This document shows positions 8,412 to 16,331 of a stretch of DNA of 64,000 bases, in pieces (the stretch's first letter is position 1; each line of letters starts with the position of its first letter). Location of the stretch: the NCBI GenBank assembly GCA_035293805.1, contig DATGMD010000086.1, forward strand, positions 1 to 64,000, in the 5' to 3' direction. The DNA comes from JAJPHF01 sp035293805. GTDB lineage: Bacteria > Chloroflexota > UBA6077 > JAJPHF01. A program made the translations under genes and the position numbers. Under the pieces are notes generated by a model. The model was not told the DNA's origin. It saw only the letters and a program-made list of their open reading frames with translations, and made no database searches.

Positions 8412-9122
8412 ATGACCGACGTACAGGTGCTCGACCGAGCGTACCAGATCGTCCTGCGTCGCCTGATGGACACGGGCCACGCGCCGCACTACGTCGAGCT
8501 GGCCCAGGCGCTCGGCTGCTCGGTCGAGGAGGGGCGCCAGGTGCTCCACGATCTCTTGCAGCATCCCGGCGTGCCCGGCTGGCTACAGCCCGGCACCGAC
8601 TACGTGGCGGGCTTCGCCCCACTCACGAACGTGCCCACGCAGTACCGTGTGGCGATCGACGGGGAGCCGGGCTGGTTCGGCCAGTGAGGCTTTGAAGCGC
8701 TGGCCGTGTGCTGGCTGTTCCCCGCCAAGACCATCCGCATCGAGGCGCCCTGCCTCGACTGCGGCGAGCCGATGGTCGTCGAGATGCGCGACGGCGCGCT
8801 GCTGCGGGCCGATCCGCCCACCATCGTCGGCCATCTGAACCAGCCCTGGGGCACGGGCGCAACCGCCGAGGAGCGCGCGTTCAGGTGAAGCGGCATGAAC
8901 CTCTTCCGGTCGGAAGAGCACGCGCGCCGCTGGCAGGACTTCAACCCCGCCTCCGAGGACGGCTTCCTCGCTCTGCCTGACCTGATCGAGCTGTTCGGCA
9001 CCGAGAGTCGCCACCATTGGCTCGACGCCGACTACCTCTCGCGCTGGCTGCCTCAGCGTCCCCGTGAGCGCCGCGAGATCCTGGAGCGCCTCGGCAAAGG
9101 CCCCTTCTGGCTCGGCGGCTAA
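8412..9122 (+). CDS. MerB-like (organomercurial-lyase fold) protein with two predicted selenocysteines (U92, U159)
   Basis: One continuous 237-codon frame interrupted only by TGA at codons 92 and 159. An N-terminal winged-helix (residues 5-80) is followed by GQ-U92-GFEALAV, which aligns with MerB C96-A-L-D99: U92 takes the place of Cys96 and E95 that of Asp99. An EAPC-LDCGEP segment matches the MerB Cys117 region. AFR-U159-SGMNLFRSEE aligns with the Cys159 segment FCCHVHFFAS. 3' of the second TGA is a perfect 7-bp hairpin with loop GGTC, 19 nt away, as in bacterial SECIS elements. The start at ATG 8412 follows GAGGAG. No merA, merT or merP adjoins it, so the substrate may not be organomercury. 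The alternative is a double-nonsense pseudogene, unlikely because both stops fall exactly on catalytic cysteines. Confidence 0.85.
8696..8717 (+). promoter_or_regulatory. Possible SECIS hairpin for the first TGA (weak)
   Basis: Two mutually exclusive short stems can form 3' of TGA 8685-8687: AGCGC/GTGCT (8696-8700 with 8708-8712), or TGGCC/GGCTG (8701-8705 with 8713-8717) whose 7-nt loop starts with G 19 nt past the TGA. Both rely on G-U pairs, so this is weaker than the other two hairpins. Confidence 0.4.
8901..8918 (+). promoter_or_regulatory. Bacterial SECIS-like hairpin for the second TGA
   Basis: CTCTTCC (8901-8907) pairs perfectly with GGAAGAG (8912-8918) around loop GGTC. The loop begins 19 nt after TGA 8886-8888 and starts with G, matching the known bacterial SECIS spacing (about 16-37 nt) and the loop-G rule. 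Confidence 0.75.
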
Positions 9123-9139
9123 GCATCTGGTACAGCTTG

Positions 9140-9184
9140 AGAACGGTAGGCGAATCTAGCGTTGCCAGACTCGCCTACCGTTCT
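9140..9184. terminator. Bidirectional terminator-like inverted repeat
   Basis: Perfect 14-bp inverted repeat (9140-9153 with 9171-9184) around a 17-nt spacer. It sits between the convergent MerB-like and glyoxalase-like genes, just past the stop of the former. Confidence 0.65.
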
Positions 9185-9228
9185 TCACAGCCAGTGTGGG
9201 CGCTACTCCACAGCCGGGGACCGAAGTA

Positions 9229-9999
9229 TCAGCGGCCGCCCAGGAGCGCGAAGCTGCCCCCCTGCGGGTCGATGCCCATCATCACGAACGCGCCGCCGGG
9301 CACCTCTTGCGGCCCGAACACGACCTGGCCGCCGGCCGCTTTCACGCGCTCGATCGCCGCCTCGATGCTGTCCACGCCGAAGTAGTAGTTCCAGTGCGCC
9401 ACGGGCATCTCCGGCGGCTTGTTCATCATGCCGCCTATCATCTGCCCCCCGAGGCCGAACGTCTGATACACGCCCATCGGCCCCATGTCCATCGCCTCCT
9501 CCTTCTGCCAGCCGAACAGCCCGGCATAGGAGGCGAAGACCGATGCCTGGTCGACCGCGTACAGCTCGTGCCAGCCGACGCGGCCGGCGCCTGGCTCCTG
9601 CGGCCGCGGGCCCTGGTCAGGATTGGCCGCCTTGAGGAGGCCCAGCACGGCGCCCTGAGGATCGGCCATGATGGCGAAGCGGCCGACGTTCGGGATGTCG
9701 CGCGGCGGCACGTGGAGGGTGCCGCCGCTGGCGGTCACTTTGGCGGCCGCGGCGTCCACGTCGTCGACGGCGACGAAGCCGTTCCAGCTAGGCGGAGCGC
9801 CCGCCTGCCGCACGTCCTCGGGCTGGGCCATGAGGCCCGCGACCGGCGTCCCGCCCGCCTCGAACATCCAGTATTCCATGCCGGGCATCTGGGAATCGCG
9901 GGCCTGCCAGCCGACGACCTGGGTGTAGAACGCTCGCGCGGCGGCGAGGTCGGTGGTCATCAGCTCGTACCAGACGAACCGCCCGTGGGTATCCGACAT
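9229..9999 (-). CDS. Two-domain VOC (glyoxalase/bleomycin-resistance fold) protein
   Basis: 256 residues forming two tandem VOC modules. The first runs from about residue 8 to 122 (FVWYELMTTD... AFYTQVVGW... ADPQGAVLGLLK). The second runs from 140 to 255 (GWHELYAVD... AGLFGWQ... GIDPQGGSFALLG). The FVWYELMTTD start and the PQGA ends are typical of the group annotated as VOC family proteins near hydroxylases. Metal-ligand positions are only partly kept, so it may bind rather than transform its ligand. The start at ATG 9999 has a GGAGG site. A 20-bp near-palindrome lies about 90 bp upstream. Confidence 0.85.
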   Translation of the reverse strand: MSDTHGRFVWYELMTTDLAAARAFYTQVVGWQARDSQMPGMEYWMFEAGGTPVAGLMAQPEDVRQAGAPPSWNGFVAVDDVDAAAAKVTASGGTLHVPPRDIPNVGRFAIMADPQGAVLGLLKAANPDQGPRPQEPGAGRVGWHELYAVDQASVFASYAGLFGWQKEEAMDMGPMGVYQTFGLGGQMIGGMMNKPPEMPVAHWNYYFGVDSIEAAIERVKAAGGQVVFGPQEVPGGAFVMMGIDPQGGSFALLGGR

Positions 10000-10088
10000 G
10001 TGCGCCTCCTAGTTACGTGCCTCCCGGCTGGCGGGCCAGCCTCTTGTGTCCCCCTACCGTGAGCAGGTCTTGTGCCGCTCACCAAGAC

Positions 10089-10108
10089 TATAGTACATAT
10101 GTTCTATA
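10089..10108. promoter_or_regulatory. AT-rich near-palindrome upstream of the VOC gene
   Basis: A 20-bp palindrome of the form TATAGTACAT-ATGTTCTATA with a single mismatched pair, embedded in GC-rich DNA. It overlaps the likely promoter of the minus-strand VOC gene, so it may be an operator (PadR- or GntR-type sites look similar). The rest of 10000-10310 shows no gene. Confidence 0.4.
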
Positions 10109-10310
10109 TACGCCTAGGCGGCGAGCATTACATTTCCATCACGGCTTCGGCGCTTTCGTCCGGGCTGCTCCGAGAGTGGGGGATCGAACTGGTTGGCGCC
10201 GGGAGCGCCAGCCGCTAGGAGGCGGACGGGCTGGCTGGTTGATCGCCGTAGGCCCCGAGGGATGCGCGCGGGCCGGAGCGCTGCTCTGTCATGGGGCGTG
10301 GGCAATGTCC

Positions 10311-10838
10311 TCAATGGATGGGCTTGGATAGCTGATAGATTGACTCGGCCCACAGGCGGCCGTGGTCGTGATCGCTCCAACACTGCTCAAGCGAGATCGG
10401 GCCGTACACCGGAGTTCCCTCGTACTTGTACTCAAGATCGTCTTCCATCAAGAAGACTGTAGGTTCAAAGAAAAACAACGACTGCCCTATGAGCGAAGTG
10501 TCTAGCGCGTTCTCAAGAACCTGCGAGATATCTGCTCTCACTGCTATCGGAAATCGCACACGGGGTGAATGGCAATGTGGAAAGCCAGGCGATTCGTCTG
10601 AAAACTCTAGAAATGGTAGACTAGTAGAATATCCGTGTCCATTGTCAACCATAATATGAAGTCCGAACGCATGATAGGAGAGTCTCAAGCAGCGCCATAA
10701 ATCGGGCAGATAGCACGCATAGTTCTGGCCGTCCGGCCCCTCGTATGAAGGTTCAACGATCGCGGTAGTCGTGCGAAGCGCACCCAGGAAGGCATTAACC
10801 GAGATGCTTGGCTCCAGCACAACGACAGTAACGATCAT
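10311..10838 (-). CDS. Hypothetical protein, lower GC than surroundings
   Basis: About 175 residues with unbiased amino-acid use and roughly 50% GC, unlike its ~70% GC neighbours, so probably acquired by transfer. It is mostly soluble and acidic, with a hydrophobic beta-rich N-terminus, a histidine-rich FPHCHSPRVRF stretch near the middle and many aromatic residues. ATG 10838 follows GGAGATGA; GTG 10844 is an alternative. I do not recognise a family. Size and composition would fit a contact-system immunity protein, but no toxin gene is adjacent. Confidence 0.6.
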   Translation of the reverse strand: MIVTVVVLEPSISVNAFLGALRTTTAIVEPSYEGPDGQNYACYLPDLWRCLRLSYHAFGLHIMVDNGHGYSTSLPFLEFSDESPGFPHCHSPRVRFPIAVRADISQVLENALDTSLIGQSLFFFEPTVFLMEDDLEYKYEGTPVYGPISLEQCWSDHDHGRLWAESIYQLSKPIH

Positions 10839-10941
10839 GCTCACTCATCTCCACAATGCCCGTACCGCGAATCCCCCACTGGCCACTGCATAGGGCCGGG
10901 GCCACGCCGACGCGCTGCATCGAGTCGTCGTGAATGCTCAT
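10795..10941 (-). CDS. Possible 48-residue ORF overlapping the hypothetical gene
   Basis: ATG 10941 has GGAG nine bases upstream. The frame runs to TAA 10795, overlapping the 10838 start by 44 nt in another frame. It could couple translation of the downstream gene or be a remnant. No family is recognised. Confidence 0.25.
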   Translation of the reverse strand: MSIHDDSMQRVGVAPALCSGQWGIRGTGIVEMSEHDRYCRCAGAKHLG

Positions 10942-11081
10942 TATCGCGTCTCCTACAGCACTCTTCATGGCGATCGACTATCCAAGCGGCGCCGGGGTTG
11001 CGGCCTCGACGGCCGCCGCGAGCGACAAGCAACCCGCCCTACGGACGTTGGGCACCACCGACTCGGCATACCCAGCGCCGC

Positions 11082-12767
11082 TCAATCCGGCAGCGGCACG
11101 CCGCCGTCGAGCACCACGTCGAGCAGGTACGGCCCGTCGGCGTGGGCGAGGGCTTCGCGGAGGGCGGGGGCGAGGTCGGCGGGGCGCTCGACGCGGCGCG
11201 CGGGCACGCCCATCGCGTCGGCCAGGCGGTCGAAGCGCAAGGGCGGCTCGTTCAGGTCCATCTCCACGAAGCGGCGGCCCTTTGCCGCCTTGCCCAGGTA
11301 CTCCACCATGTTCAGCTTCAGGATGCGGTAGCTCGCGTTGCTGAGCATCACGAACGTGGCGGGAATGCGGTGGTGCGCGGCGGTCCACAGCGCCGTGATG
11401 CTGTACATCGCCGCGCCGTCCGAGCAGACGCCCACGACCTTGCGATCGGGGCAGGCGAGCTGCGCGCCCAGCGTGCCGGGCAGGCCCGGACCAATGCCGC
11501 CGCCGCGGCCGTTCAGCAGCTGCCCCGGGGCGCTGGGCTGGAGCGCGTTCACGAGGTGGCCCTGGTTGGTGATCGCCTCCGAGAACACCAGCGCGTTCGC
11601 GGGCAGCGCGTCGCGCAGCTCGGCCATCAGCCGCGCCGCCGCGATCGGCTCGTCGTCCCAGTGCGCGCGCACGTAGTCGCGGTAGCGCGCGCGGGTTGCG
11701 GCCGTGCGCTCGGCCAGCGCCGCCGCCCGCTGCTCAGCGGCCTGCGCGTACGCAGCGGTGCGCCCGGCCCGCACCAGCTCGGCCAGCTCCACGAGCGCGG
11801 CCTTCGGATCGGCGATCATCGCCACGTCGGCAGGAATGTTCTTGTTCAGCTCCCAGGAGAGCAGGTCGATCTGGATCAGCTTCGTGCCCGGCGGGAGGAT
11901 CGGCTCGACCTTGGGGAAGATGATCTGGAACAGCGGCGCGCCCACGCACAGCAGCACGTCGCAGTCGGCCAGGGTGGCCTCGAGCTGGCGCGAGTCGCCG
12001 GCGAACGGGAAGGCGCCGAGGTACTGTGGGTGGGCGGCCGGCACGTTGAAGTCGGAAGCATAGTTCTCGAACACGGTCGCGCCGGTTAGCTCGGCCAGCG
12101 CCACCAGCTCGGCCTGCGCGCCGCTGAGCGCCACGCGGTCGCCGGCCACGATCATCGGGTGGTGCGCGCTCAGCAGCAGCGCGGCCGCCTCGGCGAGCGC
12201 CGCGGCGTCGGGGCGGGTGCGCCAGCGCGTGTAGCTGGTCGGCCGAATCGTGACGTCGGCCTCCTGGTCGAGCACGTCCATCGGCAGGCTGAGGAAGACG
12301 GGCCCCTGCGGCGGCTCGGCGGCGACCTTGAAGGCCCGTCGCACGGCTTGCGGCAGGTCGTGGGCGTGCTCGACCTGGTACGCCCACTTGCAGAGCGGCC
12401 GCGCCATCTCGACGAGCGGGCCGCTCAGGTGCGGCTCCTGGAACAGCGTGCGGCTCTCCGACTGCCCGGCGTAGACGACCAGCGGCGACTGGCCCACCTT
12501 CGCGTTGTGGATCATGCCCAGGCCGTTGCCCAGCCCCGGCGCGATGTGCAGCTCCACGAACGCCGGCCGGCGCGTCAGCCGCGCATAGGCGTCGGCCATC
12601 GACACGGCCACGCCCTCGTGCAGGGCGAGGACGAACTGGAGCTGCGGGTAGTCTTGCAGCACGTCCATGAACGGCTGCTCGGTCGTGCCCGGATTGCCGA
12701 AGATGTGGCGCGTGCCGTCGGCGACGAGCTGCTCCATGAGCGCGCGCTTGCCGGTCATGCGGGGCAT
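11082..12767 (-). CDS. Thiamin diphosphate-dependent decarboxylase (benzoylformate decarboxylase/acetolactate synthase-like)
   Basis: 561 residues with the three-domain ThDP enzyme layout: a PYR domain (1-170) with the catalytic Glu in ALHEGVAVSMADAYA, a central Rossmann-like domain (190-330), and a PP domain (375-550) with the ThDP/Mg motif SDGAAM...N. The GNPGTTEQPF start is shared with benzoylformate decarboxylase. Its substrate is probably a 2-oxo acid such as an aromatic glyoxylate, giving an aldehyde and CO2. It follows the binding-protein gene ending at 12790 by 22 bp, so they form an operon whose ligand may be the enzyme's substrate. Confidence 0.85.
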   Translation of the reverse strand: MPRMTGKRALMEQLVADGTRHIFGNPGTTEQPFMDVLQDYPQLQFVLALHEGVAVSMADAYARLTRRPAFVELHIAPGLGNGLGMIHNAKVGQSPLVVYAGQSESRTLFQEPHLSGPLVEMARPLCKWAYQVEHAHDLPQAVRRAFKVAAEPPQGPVFLSLPMDVLDQEADVTIRPTSYTRWRTRPDAAALAEAAALLLSAHHPMIVAGDRVALSGAQAELVALAELTGATVFENYASDFNVPAAHPQYLGAFPFAGDSRQLEATLADCDVLLCVGAPLFQIIFPKVEPILPPGTKLIQIDLLSWELNKNIPADVAMIADPKAALVELAELVRAGRTAAYAQAAEQRAAALAERTAATRARYRDYVRAHWDDEPIAAARLMAELRDALPANALVFSEAITNQGHLVNALQPSAPGQLLNGRGGGIGPGLPGTLGAQLACPDRKVVGVCSDGAAMYSITALWTAAHHRIPATFVMLSNASYRILKLNMVEYLGKAAKGRRFVEMDLNEPPLRFDRLADAMGVPARRVERPADLAPALREALAHADGPYLLDVVLDGGVPLPD

Positions 12768-12789
12768 GGCGGCCTCCTTGGAAACCGGC

Positions 12790-13959
12790 TCACCGCGGCG
12801 GCTGGTACTCGCCGATGTCGCGGATGGCGGCTTGCCGGTACTGGTCGTCGTAGGCCTGGCTCAGGTCCACCGGCTCGCGCAGCAGCCCTAGCTCGTAGAA
12901 CAGTTGGGCATCGCTGTCGACCGACGCGCGCCGCAGCAGGCCGTTCGGGTCGGTCCAGCCGTAGGGGATGCGGCGGTAGACGGCCGGGTCCTTGAGTGCC
13001 GTCTCCTTCACCATGATGTCGATGATGGCGTCCTCGTCGACGCCGTACTCGAAGGCGTTCATGTAATCGCGCACGCCCTTCAGGTACCCGACCATGATCC
13101 GCTCGCCCACGCGCGGCCCCAGGCGGTCGATGCCGCCCCAGTACATCATGAACAGCGTCTGCGCGTCCGGGTTCATCTCCTCCTGCGTGGCCAACAGGTG
13201 CGTAATGCCCCGGTCGAGGCCGGTGCTCAGCACCGGCTGCGCCTGGATGCCCGCGTCGATAGCGCCGTTGCTCATCGCCACCAGCTGGTCGGGGTAGACC
13301 ATGCGGTCGACCGGCACGCTGGCCGGGTCGACGCCGTTGTGCCGCAGCCAGGTCACGAGCAGGGCGTGCGCGCTGCTGCCCGCGCCGGCGATCAGGTACA
13401 CCGTGCGGCCCACGAGGTCCTTCGCCTCGCGCACGGCGCCGCTGTCCCACAGGTCCTTGCGGACGACCAGCGAGTTCTGCCCCGTGGACTTCTCCGTCTT
13501 GCCCGAGCCGACCATGCCCGCCACGATCTTCAGGTCGGTGCGGCGGTTGAGCGCGTTCAGGCAGCCGAGCGTGGCGCCGCAGGAGCCGACGTGCAGCTGC
13601 CCCTGGGTGAGCGCCGGCACCTGCTCCTGGGTGTTCGTCGTGTTCACCAGCTCGACGTCGAGCCCCAGCTCGCTAAAGTAACCGCGCTCCTGCGCGATGA
13701 AGAACGGCCCGTAGGCGCTGACGGGACTGGTGCCGATCTTCACCGCCACGCGCGGCGTCGTGGGCAAGGGGTCCTGGGCTGCCGGCGCGGCGCCGCTGGC
13801 GGCCGGGGCGGTGGCGGCGGCGCCCGCCGTCGCCGGCTGCTCGGCGCTCGGCGCGGTCGGCGGGCGAGATGGCGGCGCGGCGGCCGGCGCGCAGGCGCTG
13901 GCGAGGAGCAGCGCGGCTAACCACCAGCCTATCCGCAGTGGCATGTGACGATGGCCCAT
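12790..13959 (-). CDS. ABC transporter substrate-binding lipoprotein, NMT1/SsuA-like
   Basis: About 389 residues with a lipoprotein signal (lipobox Cys at residue 23) and a Pro/Ala-rich linker. The NMT1-like fold contains VSAYGPFFIAQERGYFSELGLDVEL and a KDLWDSG motif shared with the paralogue at 36884. I place the start at ATG 13959, which follows GAGGAAGAGG; the longer frame has no signal character. It is the first gene of a two-gene operon with the ThDP decarboxylase, which hints at an aromatic or keto-acid ligand. No permease or ATPase is nearby. Confidence 0.85.
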   Translation of the reverse strand: MGHRHMPLRIGWWLAALLLASACAPAAAPPSRPPTAPSAEQPATAGAAATAPAASGAAPAAQDPLPTTPRVAVKIGTSPVSAYGPFFIAQERGYFSELGLDVELVNTTNTQEQVPALTQGQLHVGSCGATLGCLNALNRRTDLKIVAGMVGSGKTEKSTGQNSLVVRKDLWDSGAVREAKDLVGRTVYLIAGAGSSAHALLVTWLRHNGVDPASVPVDRMVYPDQLVAMSNGAIDAGIQAQPVLSTGLDRGITHLLATQEEMNPDAQTLFMMYWGGIDRLGPRVGERIMVGYLKGVRDYMNAFEYGVDEDAIIDIMVKETALKDPAVYRRIPYGWTDPNGLLRRASVDSDAQLFYELGLLREPVDLSQAYDDQYRQAAIRDIGEYQPPR

Positions 13960-14149
13960 CCGAACCTCTTCCTCCCATGCGCCCGCTACGGCCTCGCGCG
14001 CGGCAGTTCTCCCGTCGATGGCACGCGGCGTAGCGTCCGCTATCATAACAGCGTTTGGTGGCCGGGGCACGCCTGGGCCACTGCCCGCACGCTTCGGGAA
14101 TCCGGGTGCCCATCGGCCGAACTGGCGACGATACCCGTGGGGGAAGCAG

Positions 14150-15289
14150 ATGCCACGCCTGAGTCTCGTTCCCGGCGAAGTGGTCGAAGGCTGGGGCGAC
14201 GCCGAGATCGCGGCCTATTACCTCGACTCGTACCGCCACGGCACGCCCCCGCCCACGTCGTTGGCGATGGAATCGCACGCGCCCGAGGCCATGCGCGCCT
14301 GGTGCCGCTTCTGGTGGGACAGCTTCCACCGTGGCCTCGTGCCGCACGCCTGGAAGGAGCAGCTCCGGGTTCATATCGCCCGCCAGGCGCGCTGCGTCTA
14401 CTGAGCGACCAATCGCTCTGCCTCGGCGAGGCAGGAAGGGCTCACGGAGGCACAGCTCGACGCCGCGACGGCTGGCCATGGCGACTCCCCTCGCCTGGCG
14501 GCCGCGCTGGCCTTCGCCGACGCGCTGGCCACGCGCCCGGGCGAGCTGGGGCTGCGCGAGTGGACGGCGCTGCGCGACCTGTTCACCCCGCCCGAGCTGG
14601 TCGAGGTCGTCGCCTTCTGCGCCTGGCAGTATGGCGGGCCGCGTATGCTGCGCTCCTGGCACAGCGAGGACTACAAGCGCGGCGAGCGCCCCGACCTGGC
14701 GCACTTGCCCGTCCGCCTGGCCTACGCGACGCAACCGCACGGGGCGCCGGCCTGGCCCCCGCGCGCGTGCCCGCCGCCCGACGCGGTCCTGACGCGCGCC
14801 GAGCAGCTCGGCTCCCCGCCGCTGGCTTGGGCGCGGTTTCTCGCCGTCCGTCCGGACCTGCTGGCCGACTGGACTGACCTGTACTGGACCACCGTCCACG
14901 GCGAGCCGCTGGGCCGCCGCCTGGGGCAGCTCGTGCGCGTCTACCTGAGCCTGCTGCTGGGGTGTCCGGCGTGGGCGCCGCCCGACTCCGCCGCCGTGCG
15001 CGAGGCGGGGCTGACGCCCGCGGACGTCGCCGCGCTGGCTCGCGGCGATACCGCGTGGCTCACGCCGCGGGAACAGGCGGCGCTGGCCTACGCCCGCGAG
15101 GTGGTAGCCGACACGGACGTGCCGGACGATGTCTTTGCGCAGGTCGCGGCGGCGCTGAGCGAGGCGGAGATCGTCGCGCTCGGCTTCGCGGTCGCCGTGC
15201 AGAACGGCGCGCTGCGCGTCTTCCGGTCCATGCAGGATGCGGGCGTGGGCCTGTCCGAGGACGCGGAGGCCGGCTCAGTCGTGCCCTGA
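14150..15289 (+). CDS. AhpD-like (carboxymuconolactone decarboxylase fold) protein with predicted Cys-x-x-Sec (U85)
   Basis: A 380-codon frame with one internal TGA at codon 85 (14402-14404). The sequence before it ends ...HIARQARCVY, so the TGA completes the CxxC redox motif of AhpD-type proteins as C-V-Y-U. The downstream part keeps full coding character: a GLTEAQLDA segment, then a second CMD-like repeat from about residue 215 that lacks the redox pair. A perfect 7-bp hairpin lies 20 nt past the TGA. AhpD-like selenoproteins are a known family in which Sec replaces one redox Cys. The protein probably acts as a peroxidase or disulfide reductase. The start at ATG 14150 follows GGGGGAAG. Confidence 0.88.
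14418..14434 (+). promoter_or_regulatory. Bacterial SECIS-like hairpin of the AhpD-like gene
   Basis: CTGCCTC (14418-14424) pairs perfectly with GAGGCAG (14428-14434) around a GGC loop. The loop starts 20 nt after TGA 14402-14404, inside the bacterial SECIS window. Confidence 0.8.
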
Positions 15290-15502
15290 ACGGGGGGGCA
15301 GCGTGGACCCCTTCGAGTCGGGCTGGCACGCCGAAGATCAGGGCTGCCGCGCCCCACTTAGCTCGAGGCGATAGCTCTCCAGCATGGCAATGGCCGCCGC
15401 CGGGGCCCGCGGCCTGCCAACAATACAGGCAGCGGCGGGAGCGGTGGGGGTAGACTGCCCCGTGGTCGGCTCCGAGCGCGACCACGGAAGGAGAGGGACG
15501 CA

Positions 15503-16144
15503 ATGCAACGACTTCGCGTGTGGGCCTGTCGGACGCTGGGCCTGGCGGCCTTGCTGCTGCTGGCTGCGGGACCGCTGGCCGTCACGGCGGGCGCCCAGGT
15601 GCCGCCCGGGTTCGGCGGCTGGCCGGGCATGGGCTATCCGGGCATGGGGAGCTTCCCCGGCGCGGGCATGGTCCCGGACCCGAGCTACTACTACGGCGTG
15701 GCTGGCTTGAACGGCTTCGGCGGCTTTCCCCCGTTCGGCATGTTCCCCGGGATGGGCAGCTACTACGGCATGAACGCCGGATCGCCCTTTGGCGGCCCGC
15801 CCGGCTTCCCCGGCGGGCCTGGCTTCCCCGCCTTCGGCGGCAACCCGAACGCCGCCGCGAGCGGCAACGCGAACGCCGCCGCGAACGCGACGCAGAACCT
15901 GCGCTTGACGATCGCCGACGACTACTTCCTGCCCGCCGAGATCTCCGTGCCCGCCGGCACGGAGGTGACGTGGCTGAACACGGGCAGCGAGCGCCACACC
16001 ACCACCGCCAGCGGGCTGTGGGACTCGGGCACTATCGAGCCGGGCGCGCGCTGGTCGGCGGTCTACCGCGTGCCGGGAAGCTACGACTACGCCTGCACCA
16101 TCCATCCCGAGATGCACGGGCGGCTGACGGTCACGGCGTCGTAG
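15503..16144 (+). CDS. Secreted cupredoxin (plastocyanin/azurin-like blue copper protein)
   Basis: 213 residues. A Sec signal peptide (cleaved after about residue 31, TAGAQ) is followed by a Gly/Pro/Phe/Met-rich low-complexity region (32-115) and a cupredoxin domain (about 130-212). Type 1 copper ligands are present: His165 in ERHTTT, then Cys198, His201 and Met204 in YACTIHPEMHG. It probably carries electrons outside the membrane. A copy of the same domain without the ligands ends the protein at 61325. The start at ATG 15503 follows AAGGAGAGGG. The upstream 15290-15502 stretch contains only its promoter region. Confidence 0.9.
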   Translation: MQRLRVWACRTLGLAALLLLAAGPLAVTAGAQVPPGFGGWPGMGYPGMGSFPGAGMVPDPSYYYGVAGLNGFGGFPPFGMFPGMGSYYGMNAGSPFGGPPGFPGGPGFPAFGGNPNAAASGNANAAANATQNLRLTIADDYFLPAEISVPAGTEVTWLNTGSERHTTTASGLWDSGTIEPGARWSAVYRVPGSYDYACTIHPEMHGRLTVTAS

Positions 16145-16159
16145 GCGGCCGGGCGCACG

Positions 16160-16220
16160 CGCGACGGCCCCACGGGGGCGGCCGGCTCCGGCGCGGGGCC
16201 GCCCCCGTGGGGCCGTCGCG
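16160..16220. terminator. Strong bidirectional terminator hairpin
   Basis: A perfect 24-bp inverted repeat (16160-16183 with 16197-16220) around a 13-nt loop, between the convergent cupredoxin and binding-protein genes. Confidence 0.85.
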
Positions 16221-16331
16221 ATCGTGCCGCCAGCGTCGTGCGTCGCGAGCAGGTAGGTCTGCTCGCGGGCCGGCGCTCGTTCTCGGCGGCCGGTCGCTTC
16301 GCGATAGACCGTGGGGTGCGCGGCCCGTCGA

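Noticed and set aside
8412..9122. Three separate short genes or a decayed MerB-like pseudogene
   Set aside because: All three pieces are in one frame, only TGA stops occur, both sit on catalytic Cys positions, and a SECIS-like hairpin follows the second.
14018..14404. Start of the AhpD-like gene at 14018 and a stop at 14404
   Set aside because: Residues before 14150 have no family similarity, and the frame continues as the same fold after TGA.
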